From Actinoplanes aureus (GTDB lineage: Bacteria; Actinomycetota; Actinomycetes; Mycobacteriales; Micromonosporaceae), in contig NZ_JADQTO010000012.1 of NCBI RefSeq assembly GCF_015704865.1, forward strand, positions 191,865-255,864: a stretch of 64,000 bases of DNA, given 5' to 3'. The notes beneath the pieces were generated by a model. It was not told the origin of the DNA. It worked only from the letters and a program-made list of their open reading frames with translations, and searched no databases. This document shows positions 1 to 8,369 of the stretch, piece by piece. The translations under genes and the position numbers were made by a program. Every line of letters begins with the position of its first letter. Positions within the stretch are counted from its first letter, which is position 1.

Positions 1-52
1 GGGGGGGTCCTGGGGCCCTCGCCGGCCTCGCCCGCCGGCAGTCACCCTCCGC

Positions 53-628
53 CTAAAGGCGAAGGGTGAAGCTGAAGTCGCTCGACGATCGCCCGCTGAG
101 CCGGCGCGTCGATGAGAGGTCACCGGCGGCGACAAGCCTCCGCACCTCAGATCGCGACACCTCCAACCCGGCTGACAGCAATGTCGTCAGCCTGACCGGA
201 ATCGGCCGGACGAAGCGGACCGATACGTCGAGCACCTCGGCCTGCGAGACGTCGACTGCCGTCCTCCGGACCGTCCACGCACCGTCCCAGTCGAGCGCGA
301 CGCCGTTGCGGCGCGGCAGTCCCGGGTCGTGCAGCAACGTCGCCGCGAGTTCGACGTCGTTGTCGTGGAATCGGGTCAGGGTCGAGGGGTCGATGGTGCG
401 GACGTGGACTCGTTCCAGGACCGTCAGTTTGACGGTCTCCCCGCATCCGACGCACAGCGCCAGGAGCCAGACGTCGAGGAGTTTGTGGTTCGCGTTGACC
501 CGGAACTTGCCGTGTGCGCGATATCGCGCCGATGTACAGCTCAGGCAGCGGCGACGGATGAGCGGCAGGCCCGTCGGGCACACCAGCCACTGCGTCGCCA
601 GTCGTCGTACTGATTCGTTGTTGGTCAC
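53..628 (-). CDS. DUF1062 family protein
   Basis: A 191-aa protein of the DUF1062 family, function unknown. The family core is clear: CPTGLPLIRRRCLSC from residue 17, then KFRVNANHKLLDVWLLALC and CVGCGET. The paired cysteines (CxxC twice) suggest a small zinc-binding module; that is inference. After them comes VLERVHVRTIDPSTLTRFHDND and an arginine-rich tail. I chose the GTG at 628 because it places the family core about 16 residues from the N-terminus, as is usual; an upstream start at 757 would only add low-complexity sequence. No strong ribosome binding site is visible. It lies on the same strand as the CBS-domain gene, 302 bases away, so it is probably a separate unit. A short hairpin (CGCC-TAAA-GGCG, 50-61) covers its stop codon. 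Confidence 0.8.
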   Translation of the reverse strand: MTNNESVRRLATQWLVCPTGLPLIRRRCLSCTSARYRAHGKFRVNANHKLLDVWLLALCVGCGETVKLTVLERVHVRTIDPSTLTRFHDNDVELAATLLHDPGLPRRNGVALDWDGAWTVRRTAVDVSQAEVLDVSVRFVRPIPVRLTTLLSAGLEVSRSEVRRLVAAGDLSSTRRLSGRSSSDFSFTLRL

Positions 629-930
629 CGGTGGATGTACCGATCTGCTGCGACATTTCCGTGCGGAGACGGCGCTCCGCGGAGGAGATCCGCGCATGAC
701 GAAGAAGCGAGTGGCGGGCCGTGTGTCACGACGGCGCGCCCTACTCGCTTGGTCCATGCGGGATGTCAGTGCGCGAGGCTCGCACGCTCGGAGATCACGG
801 CGTGGCTACTCGGCGCGGTGAATGTCTCAGCTGATGTACAACGGCCCGTCCCTTGCGGATCCGGCGTGGCGGGAGGCCACCTGGCTCCGGCGACGCTAGC
901 AGCGCGCCGCCGGGCGACTCCACCGGTTAT
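629..930. other. gene-free stretch, nothing convincing
   Basis: The 302 bases between the DUF1062 gene and the stop of the CBS-BON gene (both on the minus strand). Reading frames here are arginine-rich shadows with no family resemblance. It must hold the promoter of the DUF1062 gene, but I cannot assign a -35/-10 pair. I see no strong hairpin or repeat. Confidence 0.5.
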
Positions 931-1614
931 TCATGATCGACCGGGGGGAAACGGTTCGGCGCTGAACGGATGCGTGCTGCTGACCCTGGAGCGGACCAGG
1001 TCGCCGTCGTCGTATCCGAATCGGATGCGGTCGGCGACGGCGGTCACTCCCGGCACGGCGGCGGTCAGCCGGGCGGCGATGTCCGCGGTCGAGCGACGGT
1101 CCACGTCCCCGGTCAGCACCACCGTGCCTTCCCGAACGTGGGCGCGCAGCTGTGGCGGCCCGATCCACAGCCGGCGGCGCAGCACCTCCGCGACCTCGCC
1201 GCCGATCGCCGCGTCACCTCGTGCGTGCGGGCGCAGCAGGTCGCTCCGGGACACCACGCCGAGCAGCCGCCCGCGCGGGTCGGTGACAACCAGCCGCCGG
1301 ACTCCGCGCCGCTGCATGATGTGGGCGGCTTGCGGCAGCGTGGCGTCGGGACCGATGTGCACGACGGGCGCGGTCATCACGTCACCGGCACGCGGCGGCG
1401 TGACGTCGTCCCGGTGAATCCGGGGTGAGCCGCGGACGATGCCGGTGAGCAGATCGGCCTGGGTGACGATGCCGGCGACACGGCCATCGCCGGTGATGAC
1501 CGGGACCGCGCTGATGCCTTCACGATCGAGAAGACCGGCCACCCGGTGTAGCGGCGTCTCGATGCTCACGGTTGTCACGTCGCGGGTCATCACGTCATCT
1601 ACGTGCCATTGCAT
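931..1614 (-). CDS. CBS-pair and BON domain protein
   Basis: A 227-aa cytosolic protein. Two CBS motifs (about residues 8-58, with VDDVMTRDVTTVSIETPL, and 76-130, with GDVMTAPVVHIGPDATL) form one Bateman module, a class that usually binds adenosyl nucleotides. A BON domain follows at about 150-210 (LRAHVREGTVVLTGDVDRR), a fold linked to membrane or lipid interaction. CBS-BON proteins are common in actinobacteria, often with dormancy or universal-stress genes; the ligand here is unknown. The ATG at 1614 gives a family-typical N-terminus (MQWHVDDVMT). Upstream, AGGAAGG lies just before the start on the minus strand. It is divergent from the flavin oxidoreductase at 1816, sharing a 201-bp promoter region. 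Confidence 0.9.
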   Translation of the reverse strand: MQWHVDDVMTRDVTTVSIETPLHRVAGLLDREGISAVPVITGDGRVAGIVTQADLLTGIVRGSPRIHRDDVTPPRAGDVMTAPVVHIGPDATLPQAAHIMQRRGVRRLVVTDPRGRLLGVVSRSDLLRPHARGDAAIGGEVAEVLRRRLWIGPPQLRAHVREGTVVLTGDVDRRSTADIAARLTAAVPGVTAVADRIRFGYDDGDLVRSRVSSTHPFSAEPFPPGRS

Positions 1615-1815
1615 GTGGAACCTTCCTCAGCTCAGCGGTCACTCTCCTACCAGCATTCGTCGCGGAGCCGGCGGCCGGCAGGGTGCCCGGCGGTCAACCA
1701 AAGCCGGCCACTTTGCCGGGCTCCGGCAATGCCGGTCAGCGCGTTGACAGGCTCGGCCACGAGGTGGTCGCATGGCCCGGACAGGCGCTGACGACACCGC
1801 GCTCAGGGAGAACGC

Positions 1816-3033
1816 GTGACCACCGCTCCTGACCCGTTGAGCCCGGCCATGCTCGGGCCGGTACGGCTGCGTAATCGCGTCATCAAGTCCGCCACGTTCG
1901 AAGGAGCGACCCCGGACGCCCTGGTGACCGACCGGCTGATCGAGTACCACACCGCCGTGGGCCGCGGCGGAGTAGGTATGACGACGGTCGCCTACCTCGC
2001 CGTCGCACCCGAGGGGCGTACCGAGCGTGGCCAGATCTACTGGCGTCCCGACGCGCTACCGGGCCTGCGCCGGCTGACCGAGGCGGTGCACGCCACCGGC
2101 GCCAAGGTCAGCGCCCAGATCGGGCACGCGGGTCCGGTGGCGAACGCCCGCTCGAACGGGCTGCCCTCGCTCTCGCCGTCGGTGCGGTTCAATCCGCTGG
2201 CGATGGCCTTCGACCGCGCCGCGACCGCGGCCGACATCCACCGCGTCGTCGACGCGCACGGCCTGGCCGCCGCATCCGCGCGCGACACCGGCTTCGACGC
2301 CGTAGAAGTGCACCTGGGCCACACCTACCTGGCCGGGTCCTTCCTGTCGCCGCGGGTCAACCACCGCACCGACGAATACGGCGGCACGCTGGCCAACCGC
2401 GCCGGCTTCCCCCGCCGGATCCTGGCCGCCGTCAAGGAAGCCGTAGGCGACGACGTCGCCGTGATAGCCAAGATGAACATGACCGATGGCGTACGCGGCG
2501 GTTTCGACCCCGAGGAGTCCATCCCGTTCGCGCGCCTGCTGGAGGCCGACGGGCACCTCGACGCCATCGAGCTCACCGGCGGATCCTCGCTGCTCAACCC
2601 CATGTTCCTGTTCCGCGGCGACGTCCCGATGCCGGCCATGGCCGACGCACAGCGCCCCCTGCTCCGGCTAGGCATGAAGATGTTCGGCCGAACCTTGTTC
2701 CGCCACTACCCTTACGAGCCGCTCTACTTCCGCGAGCTAGCGCTGCGCTTCCGTCGCGAGCTCTCCATGCCGTTGATCCTGCTCGGCGGCGTGACCGACC
2801 TCGATGGCATGCGGACCGCCATGAGCGACGGCTTCGAGTACGTCGCGATGGCCCGAGCCCTGTTACGCGAGCCAGACCTGATCAACCAGATCCAGCAGGA
2901 CCACACCAAGCGCTCCCTGTGCACGCATTGCAACCTGTGCGCCGCCACCATCTTCACCGGCACGCACTGCCCGCTGAACACCGAGGGCACAGCGGCACTC
3001 CTCAAAGCCGGCACCCGGCCGGTCACCCCCTAG
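1816..3033 (+). CDS. NADH:flavin oxidoreductase, old yellow enzyme family
   Basis: A 405-aa TIM-barrel flavoenzyme that should bind FMN and reduce activated alkenes, quinones or similar electrophiles with NAD(P)H. Family marks in order: PVRLRNRVIKSATFEG (FMN-binding N-terminus), AQIGHAGPVA, the active-site strand VEVHLGHTYLAGSFLSPRVN followed by RTDEYGG, AKMNMTDG, ILLGGVTD and YVAMARALLREPDL. The C-terminus carries CTHCNLC plus one further Cys (spacing x2, x2, x8), resembling the 4Fe-4S cluster of the 2,4-dienoyl-CoA reductase subgroup, yet the extra dinucleotide-binding domains of that subgroup are absent. Start: GTG at 1816 behind AGGGAGA. It stands alone; the next gene downstream is convergent. 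The substrate cannot be told from sequence. Confidence 0.92.
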   Translation: MTTAPDPLSPAMLGPVRLRNRVIKSATFEGATPDALVTDRLIEYHTAVGRGGVGMTTVAYLAVAPEGRTERGQIYWRPDALPGLRRLTEAVHATGAKVSAQIGHAGPVANARSNGLPSLSPSVRFNPLAMAFDRAATAADIHRVVDAHGLAAASARDTGFDAVEVHLGHTYLAGSFLSPRVNHRTDEYGGTLANRAGFPRRILAAVKEAVGDDVAVIAKMNMTDGVRGGFDPEESIPFARLLEADGHLDAIELTGGSSLLNPMFLFRGDVPMPAMADAQRPLLRLGMKMFGRTLFRHYPYEPLYFRELALRFRRELSMPLILLGGVTDLDGMRTAMSDGFEYVAMARALLREPDLINQIQQDHTKRSLCTHCNLCAATIFTGTHCPLNTEGTAALLKAGTRPVTP

Positions 3034-3149
3034 AACCCCGGCCTGCCGGTCCAGCTCTTTCGGGGTACGGGTGACCGGCGTCCCGAAGAAGCAGGACCGG
3101 CAATGCAAACCTCGACCTCGAGGTTGGTGAAGGCTCCCGCCGCACCGGG

Positions 3150-3419
3150 TCAGGAGGCGTAGCGCTTCTCCGCGCGCGCCCGGGCCTTCGCCGCCTCCTC
3201 CTCGCGGTTCTTCGGCGGCGCGGTCGTGACCAGCTCATCGAGCAGCTCCGCGGTGGCCGCGGCGACGGCCGCGACGGCCCGGTCGAAGGCCGCCTGGTTG
3301 GCCTGCGACGGCCGGGTGCTGCCGGCGACCTTCCGGACGTACTGCAGGGCGGCCGCGTGGATCTCGTCGGGCGTGGCCGGCGGGTCGAAGTTGTGCAGCT
3401 GGTGGATGTTCCGGCACAC
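3150..3419 (-). CDS. DUF2277 family protein
   Basis: An 89-aa protein matching the DUF2277 family: MCRNIHQLHNFDPPAT at the N-terminus (the CRxI.xLxNF.PPAT signature), then EIHAAALQYVRKVAGSTRPSQ and a helical alanine-rich body ending in a charged tail. Function unknown. The length is normal for the family. It is divergent from the DUF1992 gene, with only 38 bases between the two starts, so both promoters must overlap. A minus-strand start is fixed by the conserved Met-Cys-Arg-Asn beginning. Confidence 0.9.
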   Translation of the reverse strand: MCRNIHQLHNFDPPATPDEIHAAALQYVRKVAGSTRPSQANQAAFDRAVAAVAAATAELLDELVTTAPPKNREEEAAKARARAEKRYAS

Positions 3420-3457
3420 GTCGGGCTCCTTGGGGCTGGGACAGTAATCTCGGATCC

Positions 3458-3847
3458 ATGGTGCACTGGTACGAGTCGTCGATCGACCGGCAGTTGCGCG
3501 AGGCTACCGAGCGGGGCGAGTTCGACAACCTGTCCGGCGCCGGGAAACCCCTGGTGGGCTACGGCGAGGAGTATGACGAGGACTGGTGGGTCAAGGACTG
3601 GCTGCGCCGGGAGGGTGGCGGCGCCAGTGTGATTCCGGCGAGTCTGGCCGTCCGCCGGGCCGCGGAGGACCTGCCGGAGACGGTCGCCGGGTTGCGGAGC
3701 GAGCAGGCGGTGCGGGAGCACGTCGCCGAGCTGAACGAGCGGATCGAGAAGGCGCGGCGCGGGCTGATCGACGGCCCGCCGGTGGTGCTGCCGCTCTTCG
3801 ACGTCGATGAGGTGCTCGAGCGCTGGCGACGGGCTACGTCTCGGTGA
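3458..3847 (+). CDS. DUF1992 (DnaJ subfamily C member 28-like) protein
   Basis: A 129-aa protein of the DUF1992 family. The hallmark appears near the N-terminus: ESSIDRQLREATERGEFDNL then SGAGKPL (residues about 6-32). The family is shared with the eukaryotic DNAJC28 C-terminal region but has no J domain here; its molecular role is not established. The start at 3458 (ATG) is conserved in position. The gene ends inside the 3' end of the convergent DUF6114 gene, a 14-base overlap. Confidence 0.9.
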   Translation: MVHWYESSIDRQLREATERGEFDNLSGAGKPLVGYGEEYDEDWWVKDWLRREGGGASVIPASLAVRRAAEDLPETVAGLRSEQAVREHVAELNERIEKARRGLIDGPPVVLPLFDVDEVLERWRRATSR

Positions 3848-5225
3848 TGGCGATCGGGTCGGCGGTGAGCACGTCGCATCGCACGTACGCGAGGTCGATC
3901 GTCACGTCGGTGAACCAGAGGATCGGCAGGGTCAGCGGCGGCGGCTGCTCCGGGGTGAAGGTCACCGGGATCAGGCCGAACAGCTTGCCGGTCATGCGTG
4001 GGGTGTAGAACTCGACGTTCCCGTCGGTGATCAGCTCATTGCTCTTGATCAGCGTGGTGGCGTCGCCCGGCTCGTCGATCTCCAGGCTGAACGGCTTGTT
4101 GACCGCCTTGTCCATGACGAAACTCAGGGCCCGGATCGTCCCGTTCCGGGTCGGCAGCTCGGTGACGCCCTCGTAGGTCGAGTTGTACATGGTCAGCGAT
4201 CCGACCTTCATGATGCCCGGCTTGAGCCCGACCTGCGGCAGGCCGTCGGCCGCGGCGAGCACGCCCTCCTGCCGGGGCCCGAGGCACGGGATCTCCTCGG
4301 CCGACCTGCTGGGCTTCGGGGCCGGCGCCTTGGTGGCGGAACGCGACGGTGCCACCGGACGAGCCGGCGCGGCGGACGAAGGCGCGGCGGCTGAAGGCAC
4401 GGCCGACGGGCTGGGCGCGGGCGTCGCGTTGTCGTCGTCGCCGATGCCCAGCAGGTCTCCGATGCCCTCGACGACGTCTCCGATGCCGTCCAGGATGGGG
4501 TTGCCGGTGCCCTCCTCGGCCGGGACCGGCGCCGAGGCCGACGGGGACGGGGCGGCGGCACTCGGTGCGACGCTCTTCCCGGGTTTCGCCGGCTTGCCGG
4601 TGCTCTTCTTCGGCGTGGGGGTGGCGGTCGCGGTACGCGACGGCAGCCCTTCCGGGCACTCGGCGGCGTCGGCGGGCGGATTACCCATGGCCGCCACCGC
4701 GCCGGCCACGGCGAGCGGCACGATCAGCATCAGCGCCTTGCGGTGCGGCGGGCGCCGGTTCGGGTCGGGAGCGGCTTGTGGATCGAGCCCCGGCACGATC
4801 GTCGAGTCGCTCACCGCCGGCGGGCCGGGCTCACCGGGCGGGGTGCCGCCGGTGCCCACCGGGGGCTGCCGGGGCGGCCCCCAGGCGATGGCGAGCGCGC
4901 CGCCGACGATGCCGAGCAGCATGCCGACGATCCAGCCGCCGAGGTTCAGGCCGACGAACGAGTAGAGCGCGGTGAGCGTGCCGACGATGCCGTAGAACAG
5001 CCGCTGCGCCGGGGTGATCCAGGTCAGCGCACCGCAGATCAGCATGATCACGGGCAGCAGGTAGGACAGGAAGCCCTGCGGTCCGATATGGATCTCGATG
5101 TTGTCCAGTTCCATGTTCGCGCTGAAGAACATCTCCAGCCCGGACAGCACCAGCAACAATCCGCCCCAGAACGGCCGGCCGCGCCGCCACCGGCCGAACC
5201 GGACCCAGAAGCTCTCCGTTGCCAC
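3834..5225 (-). CDS. DUF6114 domain membrane protein with long Pro/Ser/Ala-rich tail
   Basis: A 463-aa envelope protein. The N-terminal 110 residues hold four hydrophobic segments (GRPFWGGLLLVLSGLEMFF, FLSYLLPVIMLICGALTWI, LFYGIVGTLTALYSFVGLNL, WIVGMLLGIVGGALAIAWG), the DUF6114 region. A proline/serine linker follows, another hydrophobic stretch (ALMLIVPLAVAGAVAAM), then a second low-complexity linker, and a 130-residue C-terminal domain (GLKPGIMKVGSLTMYNSTYE ...) that resembles the DUF6230 fold region and probably lies outside the membrane. The GTG at 5225 has GGAGGA four bases upstream; an earlier in-frame start at 5330 would overlap the hairpin. It lies 79 bases after DUF6230, and the two are a recurrent actinobacterial pair of unknown function. 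Confidence 0.85.
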   Translation of the reverse strand: MATESFWVRFGRWRRGRPFWGGLLLVLSGLEMFFSANMELDNIEIHIGPQGFLSYLLPVIMLICGALTWITPAQRLFYGIVGTLTALYSFVGLNLGGWIVGMLLGIVGGALAIAWGPPRQPPVGTGGTPPGEPGPPAVSDSTIVPGLDPQAAPDPNRRPPHRKALMLIVPLAVAGAVAAMGNPPADAAECPEGLPSRTATATPTPKKSTGKPAKPGKSVAPSAAAPSPSASAPVPAEEGTGNPILDGIGDVVEGIGDLLGIGDDDNATPAPSPSAVPSAAAPSSAAPARPVAPSRSATKAPAPKPSRSAEEIPCLGPRQEGVLAAADGLPQVGLKPGIMKVGSLTMYNSTYEGVTELPTRNGTIRALSFVMDKAVNKPFSLEIDEPGDATTLIKSNELITDGNVEFYTPRMTGKLFGLIPVTFTPEQPPPLTLPILWFTDVTIDLAYVRCDVLTADPIAITET

Positions 5226-5259
5226 GCGTTCCTCCACTAGCTCTGCACGGAACAGGGGA

Positions 5260-5288
5260 GGGCTCGCGGAGTGATCCTCCGCGAGCCC
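5260..5288 (-). terminator. strong hairpin between DUF6230 and DUF6114 genes
   Basis: A perfect 11-bp inverted repeat, GGGCTCGCGGA (5260-5270) and TCCGCGAGCCC (5278-5288), around a 7-base loop. It lies 17 bases after the DUF6230 stop and 35 bases before the DUF6114 start. No T-run follows. It may be a partial terminator or an RNA-stabilising hairpin that lowers DUF6114 output relative to DUF6230. Confidence 0.7.
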
Positions 5289-5304
5289 GCACAACCGGAG
5301 ATCA

Positions 5305-5916
5305 TCAGGAGTAGCACTCGTGCTCGCCACCGACGTGGAGCTTGAGGCTCATCCCGTTCAGCGTGAAGGTCGAGGCCGAGGTGTAGTACGCCTGCTGGCG
5401 CAGGTTGATGATGGTGACCTTGGTGGCCTGCTGGCCGAAGCCGCCCGGGGCGCCGTGCGCCTCGTCCTGCGCGGCGTTCAGCGTCGCCGCGTCCAGACCG
5501 ATCTGAATGTTCTCGAACGTGGCGTCGCCGCCCAGCTCGGACATGCCGATCAGCAGGTTGGTCGCCTCCACCGGGTGTTCCGGGTCGCCGCCGGCTTCGA
5601 TCCGCAGGGTGATCGGACCGACCGCCACCGACTGGCAGAGATCGTTCAGGGTGGCGCTCTCGATGCCGGACATCGCGGCCGGGACCTTCCCGTCCTTGGT
5701 GTCCAGCTCGCCGCTGTACTGGGTGAAGCCGGAGCCCTCCAGCTTGGCGGCGGACAGCTTGAACTGCTTGCCGGAAATGGTGAAATTGGCCGCGAGTGCG
5801 CCCTCGGCGAGCGCCACGACCAGGCCACCGGCGACAACCGTCGGCACGCCCACCGCCACGGCGAACCGGCGCCAGTTGGTGCGCCCGTACGCCGGAGCGC
5901 TTTGCGCATCCTCCAC
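5305..5916 (-). CDS. DUF6230 family secreted/anchored protein
   Basis: A 203-aa protein of the DUF6230 family. After a short cytosolic head (VEDAQSAPAYGRTNWRRF) comes one hydrophobic segment (AVAVGVPTVVAGGLVVALAEGALAANF), a signal peptide or anchor, then a beta-rich body: ANFTISGKQFKLSAAKLEG, GKVPAAMSGIESATLNDLCQ, KVTIINLRQQAYYTSASTF, ending HVGGEHECYS. Two cysteines (NDLCQ, HECYS) could pair outside the cell. The GTG at 5916 is set by AGGAGG four bases upstream; longer starts read through arginine-rich sequence. It is the first gene of a two-gene unit with DUF6114. Some annotations in other actinomycetes call such proteins cholesterol esterase; nothing catalytic is visible here. Confidence 0.87.
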   Translation of the reverse strand: MEDAQSAPAYGRTNWRRFAVAVGVPTVVAGGLVVALAEGALAANFTISGKQFKLSAAKLEGSGFTQYSGELDTKDGKVPAAMSGIESATLNDLCQSVAVGPITLRIEAGGDPEHPVEATNLLIGMSELGGDATFENIQIGLDAATLNAAQDEAHGAPGGFGQQATKVTIINLRQQAYYTSASTFTLNGMSLKLHVGGEHECYS

Positions 5917-6288
5917 GGAACCTCCTAGTGATGGCTGCGGCCGGCGAGCTGACAGCGATGTCCGTCGATGTCGCGGCCGTAATGTGCCGGAAATGTTGCC
6001 CGTCAAGGTCGGCGACTACAAGACCCGTCGCTACCAGTCAGTAACCCACGCCACTTGATCAAAATGACTCAGGGTGAGGTCCACCACGGCCCGGCCGGAC
6101 ATTCCGGACATAGATCCGCCGGGCGGCCAGTTACCCGTTACCCCGGGTACGCAAGGCCTGGATTGTCACGGGTAGGTAACAAATCTCCGCCGCTACGCGC
6201 AGTGAGAGAGGATGCGGAACCCGTGACTTAGGTCTCACCCCAGGCTTGCCGAACTGTAGGGCATGACCGCTGGCCGGGACCGCCGCTG
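5917..6288. promoter_or_regulatory. divergent control region with long inverted repeat
   Basis: The 372 bases between the DUF6230 operon (minus) and the histidine kinase (plus). Its least GC-rich part is about 6050-6075 (TTGATCAAAATGACT). A spaced inverted repeat, GTTACCCGT (6130-6138) and ACGGGTAGGTAAC (6168-6180), surrounds a small palindrome TACCCCGGGTA (6139-6149). This is a reasonable operator for one of the two transcripts, but the regulator is unknown. No gene is seen. Confidence 0.45.
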
Positions 6289-8202
6289 ATGAACGTGCAG
6301 CGACGGCTCAACCTGGGCTTCGCCGCCCTGTTCCTGCTGTTCGTGGTTTTCCTGGTGGTGCCCGTCGGCCTCGGCGAGCGGCACCGGGCCGCCCACGAGC
6401 GGGACATCGCCCGGATCGGCCGCGCCCAGCTGGCCAACGGCGAGGTCCTCCAGCGGATGACCGACGCCGAGACCGGGGTACGCGGCTTCCAGCTCACCGG
6501 CGAGCGGCTGTTCCTGGAACCGTACGAGACCGGGGCCGGCGCCGCCGAGACAGCCCTCGGCCAGGTCGCCGCCCACACCCGGGACGAGGCCGTCCGGCAG
6601 CTGCTCGCCCGGGAACGCGAGGCGGTGCGCGCCTGGCTGGACGAGTACGCGACGCCGATCGTCACGGCCGGGGTGGCCGACGCCGACGAGGACCGGGCCA
6701 CCCGCGGCAAACTGCTCTTCGACGAGTTGCGGCTGGTCAACGACGCGGTGGCGGCCGCGATCGACGCCGAACGCTGGGACGCCGACCGGGCCGCCGCCGG
6801 GACGGCGGGACTGTTCAACGGGCTCGCGGTCGCGCTGGTGACGGCGATCCTGGTGGTCGGGTGCGCGGTCGCGCGTACCGGCCGGCGGCAACTGCTCGCG
6901 CCGCTGGGCCGGCTCGGCGACACCATCCGCCGGCTCGCCGCCGGGGACCGCTCGGCACGGGCCGAACCGGTCGGGGCGGCCGAACTGCGTACCGTCATCG
7001 AGGCCCTCAACGACCTGGCCGCCCAGACCGAGACGCTGCTCGCCGCGGAGCAGGCGCGGTCCGCCCGCGCCGGACTGCGGCAGGCCGTCGTCGCCGAGTT
7101 GCAGGAGCTGCGCGACCCGGCGGCGTCGGTGCGCCGCATCGCCGCCCTGATCGGCGCGGCCGCCGGCGCCGACACCGTGCACTCGGAGATCTGCTTCCCG
7201 GCGACCGGGCCGATCACCGTGCACTGGCCGGCCGGCGCCGCCGAACCGCCCGCCGACGTCATCGCCGAGGTGCTGGCCGGCCCGTCCGGGCGGCCGGTGA
7301 TCCGGCCGGGCGGCGGCTTCGCGGTGAAGCTCGGCGACAGCGCCGACAGCGAGCCCGGCTACCTGCTGGTCACCCGTTCCGGCGCGGCCTGGGGAGACGC
7401 CGAGCACCGGCTGCTGGCCGGCGCGGCCCGGGAGATCGAGCGAGCGCTGCACCAGCTCACCTTCCAGCGCTACCAGGACCGGCTGATCAGCGAACTGCGC
7501 ATGCTCGACCAGCGCAAGGACGTCTTCATCCAGACCGTCACGCACGAACTGCGCACGCCGCTGACCAGCATCCTCGGCTACACCGAGATGATCGTCGAGG
7601 AGGAGGGCCGGGAACTGGACCCGCTGCAGAAGCGGGCCCTCAACGCCATCCTGCGCAACGCCCACCGGCTCCAGGACATCATCGGTGACCTGATCCTGCT
7701 CGACCGCCCGGACAGCGACACCCCGGTGGAGTCGGACGTGCTCGACCTGGCCGGCATCGCCACCGTCGTGCACGGCGAACTGAACAACTTCGCCCGCGCC
7801 AAGGAACTCGAGGTCGACTTCGAGGCCGGCGAGGCGTGGGTGCGCGGCGACCGTACCCAGCTCCGGCGGGCGCTGCGCAAGCTGATGGAGAACGCGATCA
7901 AGTTCACCCCGGCCGGCGGCAGCGTGAGCTGGCAGCTCACCGCCGACGACCACACGGTCGCGCTGTCGGTGACCGACACCGGCATCGGCATCCCGGCCGA
8001 GGACGTACCCGGCCTCTTCACCCCGTTCCACCGGGCCGGCAACGCGATGGACCAGGCGGTCCAAGGACCGGGCCTGGGCCTGGCCATCGTCCGCGACATC
8101 GTGCGCGACCACGGCGGCAGCATCGCGGTCCAGTCGGTGGTGGGCCGAGGAAGCACGTTCACCATCACGCTGCCGGCGGCGCCGGCTCCGGTGCCCGCTT
8201 GA
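6289..8202 (+). CDS. CHASE3-HAMP sensor histidine kinase
   Basis: A 637-aa membrane sensor kinase. TM1 is at residues 9-29 (LGFAALFLLFVVFLVVPVGL); the extracytoplasmic CHASE3-type helical domain (TDAETGVRGFQLTGE at about 58-72) runs to about 170; TM2 at about 178-200. A HAMP region (LLAPLGRLGDTIRRLAAGDR) and a GAF-like segment (about 255-385) precede the HisKA domain with the phospho-accepting His419 in THELRTPLTSILGYTE. The ATPase domain has an N box (LMENAIKFTPAGG), G1 (DTGIGIP) and G2 (GPGLGLAIV). No response regulator adjoins it, so it is an orphan or pairs with a distant one. ATG at 6289 begins directly before the TM1 segment. Confidence 0.93.
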   Translation: MNVQRRLNLGFAALFLLFVVFLVVPVGLGERHRAAHERDIARIGRAQLANGEVLQRMTDAETGVRGFQLTGERLFLEPYETGAGAAETALGQVAAHTRDEAVRQLLAREREAVRAWLDEYATPIVTAGVADADEDRATRGKLLFDELRLVNDAVAAAIDAERWDADRAAAGTAGLFNGLAVALVTAILVVGCAVARTGRRQLLAPLGRLGDTIRRLAAGDRSARAEPVGAAELRTVIEALNDLAAQTETLLAAEQARSARAGLRQAVVAELQELRDPAASVRRIAALIGAAAGADTVHSEICFPATGPITVHWPAGAAEPPADVIAEVLAGPSGRPVIRPGGGFAVKLGDSADSEPGYLLVTRSGAAWGDAEHRLLAGAAREIERALHQLTFQRYQDRLISELRMLDQRKDVFIQTVTHELRTPLTSILGYTEMIVEEEGRELDPLQKRALNAILRNAHRLQDIIGDLILLDRPDSDTPVESDVLDLAGIATVVHGELNNFARAKELEVDFEAGEAWVRGDRTQLRRALRKLMENAIKFTPAGGSVSWQLTADDHTVALSVTDTGIGIPAEDVPGLFTPFHRAGNAMDQAVQGPGLGLAIVRDIVRDHGGSIAVQSVVGRGSTFTITLPAAPAPVPA

Positions 8203-8369
8203 AAACCCTTGGGGGTACGCGTCTCGCGAAGTCCCCGCGCTACCCCGCTACCAGCCACGGGGAGACGCCCCACCGCGCCCGCCGGGCCCATGCGGGTGGT
8301 TGCGCAAACCCCTGGACCTCCACTTCCGGAGCGCCAAGATCGGAAACATCGGGCGCGTAGCGTACGAAC

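Noticed and set aside
1699..1715. CAAAG/CTTTG inverted repeat as a DosR-type box before the CBS-BON gene
   Set aside because: Only five-base arms; the GGGAC/GTCCC core of DosR boxes is missing.
6235..8112. Long open frame antisense to the CHASE3 histidine kinase
   Set aside because: Composition is a GC-bias shadow (Gly/Arg/Gln/Asp-rich, no domain), and the plus-strand frame has all kinase motifs.
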